Shown here: one piece after another, positions 34,799-38,127 of the stretch
How the letters are laid out: every line of letters begins with the position of its first letter
Position numbering within the stretch: position 1 is the first letter of the stretch
DNA from: Nitrospira sp.
GTDB taxonomy: Bacteria; Nitrospirota; Nitrospiria; Nitrospirales; Nitrospiraceae
Length of the DNA: 38,127 nucleotides
Direction: 5' to 3'
Assembly: GCA_029881435.1 (NCBI GenBank)
Contig: JAOUMR010000021.1
Span: 1 to 38,127 of the forward strand
The notes under the pieces: model-generated
Told to the model about the DNA's origin: nothing
Database searches by the model: none
Seen by the model: only the letters and a program-made list of their open reading frames with translations
Position numbers and translations under genes: made by a program

Positions 34799-35380
34799 AT
34801 GTTGTCCCTGATCAAGGAAGATGTGGATCCAGGGAAGGTGTTACTGATCCACGACTTCCTGTCAGGCGAAGCTTGCGCAGCGCTGATCCAGCGTAGCGAA
34901 GCTCTCCTCTATGAGCCGGGAACTGTCGCCGGTGAGATCATCGAGCATGTCCGGAACAACGAGCGTGTCGTGGTCGATGACGTGGCTCTCGCCTCAGACC
35001 TGTTCCGGCGAGCCGAACCATTCTTGCCTGCTATACAAGGTCATACACTTGTGGGGTTCAATGAACGGTGGCGCTTTTACCGTTATGGTCCTGGGCAGAC
35101 ATTCAACCCTCATCGCGATGGGGCCTATACGAGGATGAACAGCTATGAGCAAAGTCAGGTGACGTTTATGATCTATCTCAACGATGGGATGACGGGTGGG
35201 GAAACACGATTCTTCGCGGACATGGAGCACGTCGTCCAGCACCGTCCCTACCTTAGCGTACAACCGAGGGAAGGGATGGCACTCGTGTTCTTACATTCCA
35301 TCTGGCACGAGGGGGCTATGGTTCACAGTGGGCAAAAATATGTGCTGCGCACCGATGTCATGTATAAGTCGGATCTATAG
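34799..35380 (+). CDS. 2OG-Fe(II) oxygenase, prolyl 4-hydroxylase type
   Basis: 193-aa double-stranded beta-helix dioxygenase. The Fe(II) ligands are His105 and Asp107 in 'FNPHRDGAY' and the distal His170 in 'SIWHEGAMV'. The 2-oxoglutarate Arg follows in 'GQKYVLRTDVMY'. The N-terminal 'KVLLIHDFLSGEACAALIQRSEAL' is the usual P4H opening. The substrate is unknown and could be a protein or a small molecule. An upstream in-frame ATG at 34697 would overlap the previous gene by 37 nt; the chosen ATG has AAAGGAAAG 9-12 nt upstream. Confidence 0.9.
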   Translation: MLSLIKEDVDPGKVLLIHDFLSGEACAALIQRSEALLYEPGTVAGEIIEHVRNNERVVVDDVALASDLFRRAEPFLPAIQGHTLVGFNERWRFYRYGPGQTFNPHRDGAYTRMNSYEQSQVTFMIYLNDGMTGGETRFFADMEHVVQHRPYLSVQPREGMALVFLHSIWHEGAMVHSGQKYVLRTDVMYKSDL

Positions 35381-35453
35381 CTAGGATCAGACGTTCAGGC
35401 GTGGGACTGTTCACCAACGCCACCCCCGATTTCCCGCTTCACTCCCCCCTCTC

Positions 35454-35580
35454 CTAGGCATCTTTTCTGGCATGATCAGGGACTACGGCTTGCAGGACCA
35501 ACAGACACAGGTAGAACGCCATCAGGCTCAGCAGGTAGTAGGCGGCCGCCAGCCCCTTGTTGGATGTGGCTAATAGGCGA
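35454..35580 (-). pseudogene. C-terminal fragment of a membrane protein
   Basis: The minus frame ends in 'GLAAAYYLLSLMAFYLCLLV' followed by a short charged tail ('VPDHARKDA'), one transmembrane helix in good coding style. Upstream (from about 35583) the same frame runs antisense through a DUF72 fragment and makes no sense. It is the tail of a gene whose front was lost at the junction. The parent family is not recognised. Confidence 0.4.
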
Positions 35581-35582
35581 GG

Positions 35583-35842
35583 GAACGTTTCACCGCACCA
35601 CTCCCGGTGCTGCGACTCCTGACACCGCTCAAGATGTCCTATGAAGCAGCGAAGAAACGAGCGGAGCCATACACCAAGATTGTGGAAGAGCTTCCAGAGA
35701 TGCGGCGGGATACCGTGGAGTTGGTGACGAAAGCGGTCGCAGAGAAGCGAAAGGCGTATGTCTTGGTTAATGACCGCAGCGAAGGCAATGCCCCTTTGAC
35801 GATTCAAGCTTGCGGGATGTCCTGCAGACCGAGGAGACGTGA
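35583..35842 (+). pseudogene. DUF72 C-terminal fragment, copy B, frameshifted
   Basis: 'VLRLLTPLKMSYEAAKKRAEPYTKIVEELPEMRRD' split over two stretches and 'RSEGNAPLTIQA' repeat the end of copy A with many third-position differences. The homology begins abruptly at about 35583. Near 35810 one T appears to be missing: restoring it gives 'QALRDVLQTEET' and a stop at 35840-35842, the proper family ending. It is therefore both 5' truncated and frameshifted. Confidence 0.8.
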
Positions 35843-35869
35843 GCGTTGCCTCTTTCGGTCGCTTTCTTT

Positions 35870-36310
35870 CTATCGTTTTCCTTTGCCACTCTTCCGCGAC
35901 GTCCAGATGACGACTCCGGCCTTCCGCGCAGCGCCTTCCAGCGGTCCATCCGCGGTCGCAAGCGCCAGCCCTGTCCGAACCGCGACATCCAGATAGGCCG
36001 CATCATAGGCTGACAGCCCATGTTCCCGTCCCAGCGGGATGACCGTCTCCAGAATCCCGCCAACCGGCACCGACATTTCAGAGATTGATAAATTTCCCAA
36101 TAATGCCACAAACCGCACGATGTCCGCTTTCCCGATACGCTTGCGCCGCTCGGCCACGAGCACGGCATTGGCGACCTCAAGTACCCACACGGATGGTACG
36201 ACGACCGTCTGCCCTTCCAGTGCATCCAGCACATCGTCCGCATACTCGCTGTGCTCGTCGGGAAAGCACCAGGCTAGCGCGACCGATGCATCGACCACAA
36301 TGCCTTTCAA
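35870..36310 (-). CDS. vapC: VapC-family PIN-domain toxin
   Basis: 146-aa PIN ribonuclease. Acidic positions: Asp7 in 'GIVVDASVALAW', Glu in 'VWVLEVANAVLVAERR', Asp in 'GLSAYDAAYLDVAVRTG' and Asp in 'LATADGPLEGAARKAGV'. Such toxins cleave tRNA or rRNA in a metal-dependent way and are held inactive by the antitoxin encoded upstream. It uses a TTG start, and the antitoxin TGA overlaps it (TTGA), so translation depends on coupling. All catalytic acids are present. Confidence 0.92.
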   Translation of the reverse strand: MKGIVVDASVALAWCFPDEHSEYADDVLDALEGQTVVVPSVWVLEVANAVLVAERRKRIGKADIVRFVALLGNLSISEMSVPVGGILETVIPLGREHGLSAYDAAYLDVAVRTGLALATADGPLEGAARKAGVVIWTSRKSGKGKR

Positions 36311-36552
36311 AACCGCCTGCCTTCCTCAATCATCTCCCGCACGGTCATGGAATCCGCTTTGACCCGCCCCCGCAGCTCATGCATCCCTTCCACAATCTCC
36401 TGATGGCTCAGTCGCTGTGCCTCCCGCCCGACAGGCACCAGCATCGCGGCCGGGACACCATGCTTGGTAATGGTGATGGTCTCGCCTTTGCTGACCCGGT
36501 CCAGTAGCGCCGACAGGTGGGTTTTGGCTTCAAATGCCCCGATCGTCTCCAT
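36307..36552 (-). CDS. Phd/YefM-family antitoxin
   Basis: 81-aa antitoxin with the Phd/YefM DNA-binding N terminus 'METIGAFEAKTHLSALLDRV' and 'GETITITKHGVPAAMLVPV', followed by a toxin-wrapping helix 'HELRGRVKADSMTVREMIEEG'. GGAGGAAGG precedes the chosen ATG. An in-frame ATG 15 nt upstream lies inside that ribosome site. It is the first gene of the pair and should repress the promoter carrying the tandem repeat. Confidence 0.92.
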   Translation of the reverse strand: METIGAFEAKTHLSALLDRVSKGETITITKHGVPAAMLVPVGREAQRLSHQEIVEGMHELRGRVKADSMTVREMIEEGRRF

Positions 36553-36566
36553 CCTTCCTCCTCTCA

Positions 36567-36588
36567 TAGACTAGTTTAGACTAGTTTA
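36567..36588 (-). promoter_or_regulatory. Tandem 10-bp operator upstream of phd-vapC
   Basis: TAGACTAGTT is repeated twice without a gap (36567-36586), each unit containing the palindrome ACTAGT. The 10-bp period places two antitoxin dimers on the same DNA face. It lies 15 nt from the antitoxin ATG, where the promoter must be. Confidence 0.65.
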
Positions 36589-36951
36589 ATTTTACCCGAT
36601 CCGCCTTCCCCTGTCAATCTCCGCTTACTGCGTAGCCTCCGTCTTGCTCGCCCTCGGTGTTCGCTGAGAGACCAACTTATGCGGCCCACATTGAAAGAGT
36701 TCTTACAAAGCCGTGCTGGCTGCAAAAGAATGGTCTCAATTTCTTTCAAAGCGATCGACACTTGGAACGCCGCTTTGCATGTCCGAGTGCTGACACGCTC
36801 CAAGATTACAGAATCCGTTCACTGCGTGCTCCAAGCATCTAACCACCAAGACTCCCTTCTGATCCATTTGACCCTTCGCCAGTGGTTCTCGTGTATCAGA
36901 AACAACTCTGCTACATTAGAAGCTGTCGTTAGTGCAAGTAAGGGGTCCTTT
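36587..36951. other. About 365 bp between the phd operator and a truncated DUF433 gene
   Basis: The plus frame of the DUF433 gene is open back to 36679, but that part has no family match and the homology starts at 36952. No other gene is supported. The promoters of the two divergent genes are expected here. Confidence 0.4.
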
Positions 36952-37098
36952 ATGACCACGAAAACATTAGATCAGCACATTGAAACGAGGCCTGATATTG
37001 CCGGGGGAAAACCCCGTATCGCAGGCCATCGTATTACCGTGTGCGATATTGTCATGTGGCATGAGCGGTTGGGGAAAAGTGTCGATGAAATCGCCGTA
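36952..37098 (+). pseudogene. Truncated DUF433 antitoxin-like gene
   Basis: 'TLDQHIETRPDIAGGKPRIAG' minus its last residue, then 'HRITVCDIVMWHERLGKSVDEIA', is the first two thirds of a DUF433 protein. AAGGGGT precedes the ATG. After 'DEIA' the frame crosses into the 3' region of the opposing serine hydrolase gene and continues for 27 meaningless codons to 37179. The C-terminal helix and any DUF5615 partner are missing. Confidence 0.75.
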
Positions 37099-38127
37099 GC
37101 GAATGGCAGTGGCAATAGGACGCGGGCCGAGGTCCCAAACGGCATGGGAGCCGATGAAGCGCGCCACCGTGGTCACTGAGGTCGCAAAGCCACCCGCTGC
37201 GGGCGCGACTTCAAGCGCGAACGAACCGCCATATGCACCGGGCGCCCACACACCGGAGGTGTCGAGCATCGAGGGACCTGCATTGGAGCTGTCGTATCCA
37301 GGAGCTTCACCGGGGAAACGCTGTCCGACGGCCGTCCGAGCGACGACGAGGTCGCTGACGCCGAATGGAGCGAGCAGCCGCTGTCGGATGTATGCGTCGA
37401 TCGGTTGTCCCACAGTTCGTTCGATGACGGCGCCGAGCACGAAGAACGCAACGTTGGAATACCCATCACCAATCATGCTGCCGGGATCGATTACCAAAGG
37501 CATACCGTAGGCATACCGAACGACGTCGTCTGGCGTGGGCGGACCGAGGCGGCCCGCGACTAGGGCAACGTCGCGCATGGTCGCATCCCTGTCGGTTCCA
37601 TCAGGGCGACGACCAAAGAGATCGCGGTGCATCCCTGTTGTACGGGTCGTAGCGTGGCGCAACGTGATCCGTGCGACCCGTGAATCCACCGAGACGTCAC
37701 TGGGCAGGGGAGTACTGACGCCGAGGAAGCCGAACATCGGTGTATCCAAGCCCATAACATTATCGTCATGCAGCGCTTGGGCTGCCGCTGAGGTAAACAG
37801 TTTGGACACGCTGGCCTGTCGAAACAAAGCCGTGGGTTGCGTCACCGGGAACCAAGGTTCCGCCCAGGTGTACCCGCGGGACACCAGCACCACGCCGCCT
37901 CTGGCAATGGCCAGTGCCGCAGACCGCACCCCGAAGCGGCGCATCGTGTCGGCCATGGCAGCGTCCAGTTCCGCGGCCAACGTGTGGGGACCTTGTGCGT
38001 CGACCGTCACTTGCCACCCACACAGCCGCGTAGCAAGCATCGCTTGGGTCACCGGAGACATTGATCCATGTCATTCGCAGTCCTTGCGCCAGCAACTCGT
38101 TGAACCGCTGCTGATGCGTGGCGGTAT
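36967..38127 (-). pseudogene. Serine hydrolase (beta-lactamase class C fold) with tandem-repeat domain, frameshifted and truncated
   Basis: The main frame (38061-36967) shows the PBP4*/class C fold: SxxK in 'QASVSKLFTSAA', Tyr-x-Asn in 'GDGYSNVAFFVLGAVIERTVG' and the later 'GAYGGSFALEVAPAAGGFATS'. At the window edge a different frame (from 38125) gives 'RFNELLAQGLRMTWINVSGD' and 'YAAVWVASDGRRT', a bacterial tandem repeat domain (BTRD1) as found N-terminal to such hydrolases. Joining the two needs a one-base change near 38005-38012. The 3' end is also lost: after 'VWDLGPRPIATA' (about 37100) the frame runs into the DUF433 gene in antisense. It continues past the right edge. Confidence 0.7.

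Larger units (their letters stand above)
28761..38127. mobile_element. Integrative element at tRNA-Glu, right end outside the window
   Basis: The proposed left end is the tRNA-Glu 3' half. The cargo to the right comprises the integrase, an HTH excisionase candidate, three toxin-antitoxin loci, mobC with a relaxase stub and many gene fragments. A second copy of the tRNA 3' end (for example GGTTCGAATCCCGTTGGGACC) was not seen up to 38127. The element may be degraded or composite. The extent given is a minimum and is inferred from gene content. Confidence 0.5.

Noticed and set aside
34200-38072. 14-bp match CATTGATCCATGTC at 34200-34213 and 38059-38072
   Set aside because: A match of this length is expected about by chance in 38 kb, and the flanks do not match, so it was not called an element-end repeat.
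28761-38127. A second copy of the tRNA-Glu 3' end as the right attachment site
   Set aside because: No string resembling GGTTCGAATCCCGTTGGGACC was seen to the right of the integrase, so the site must lie outside the window or be lost.
1-38127. CRISPR arrays, complete insertion sequences and rRNA genes
   Set aside because: No regularly spaced direct repeats, no transposase frame and no rRNA-like sequence were found.

Overview
The window looks like a chromosomal segment of a GC-rich Gram-negative bacterium, most likely Nitrospirota (Nitrospira-like). This is an inference from gene content: a complete Rrf2-controlled isc operon, both GltX and GlnS, a class A PBP, a multi-PAS hybrid kinase, and small DUF6941 and PilZ proteins. 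No rRNA or other phylogenetic marker was compared.

Left part (1-15.8 kb, core genome). A hybrid sensor kinase (1021-4719, minus) is followed downstream by two decayed signalling pieces: a 32-aa receiver-domain stub and a membrane PAS sensor that loses its kinase half at a short repeat. A divergent PBP1A gene (5078-7492) converges on the Fe-S assembly operon iscR-iscS-iscU-iscA-hscB-hscA-iscX (12908 to 7499, minus). A perfect 27-bp palindrome lies just upstream of iscR and is the probable Rrf2/IscR operator. The divergent [2Fe-2S] ferredoxin gene and a convergent FNR-type flavoreductase complete a likely electron-supply module. gltX and two tandem tRNA-Gln genes follow.

Middle (16-23.4 kb, accessory). 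Directly after the tRNA-Gln pair is a type I restriction-modification operon, hsdR-hsdM-[DUF433-DUF5615]-hsdS. A toxin-antitoxin pair is embedded between hsdM and hsdS. Three small genes follow hsdS (a helical protein, a LexA-like winged helix, and an unknown), the first two joined by 4-bp ATGA overlaps. This looks like one co-transcribed defence unit, and the three-gene tail is the least explained part of the window.

23.5-28.7 kb is again core-like and all on the minus strand: a zinc alcohol dehydrogenase, yacG, a PilZ protein, glnS, a DUF6941 protein and a conserved-looking hypothetical, ending at tRNA-Glu(CUC).

Right part (28.7-38.1 kb, integrative element). A tyrosine integrase reads convergently into the 3' half of tRNA-Glu and is preceded by an excisionase-like HTH gene. 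Beyond it lie toxin-antitoxin loci: a HigBA-like pair with a textbook promoter and operator, a MazF-type toxin killed by an in-frame TGA next to its intact antitoxin, and a Phd/VapC pair with a tandem 10-bp operator. There is also a mobC gene with a truncated relaxase, two independently decayed DUF72 fragments, a helical-repeat protein next to a 2OG-Fe(II) oxygenase, a truncated DUF433 gene and a frameshifted serine hydrolase that runs off the window. The second attachment site was not found, so the element probably extends beyond the right edge. The many truncations indicate repeated recombination and decay.
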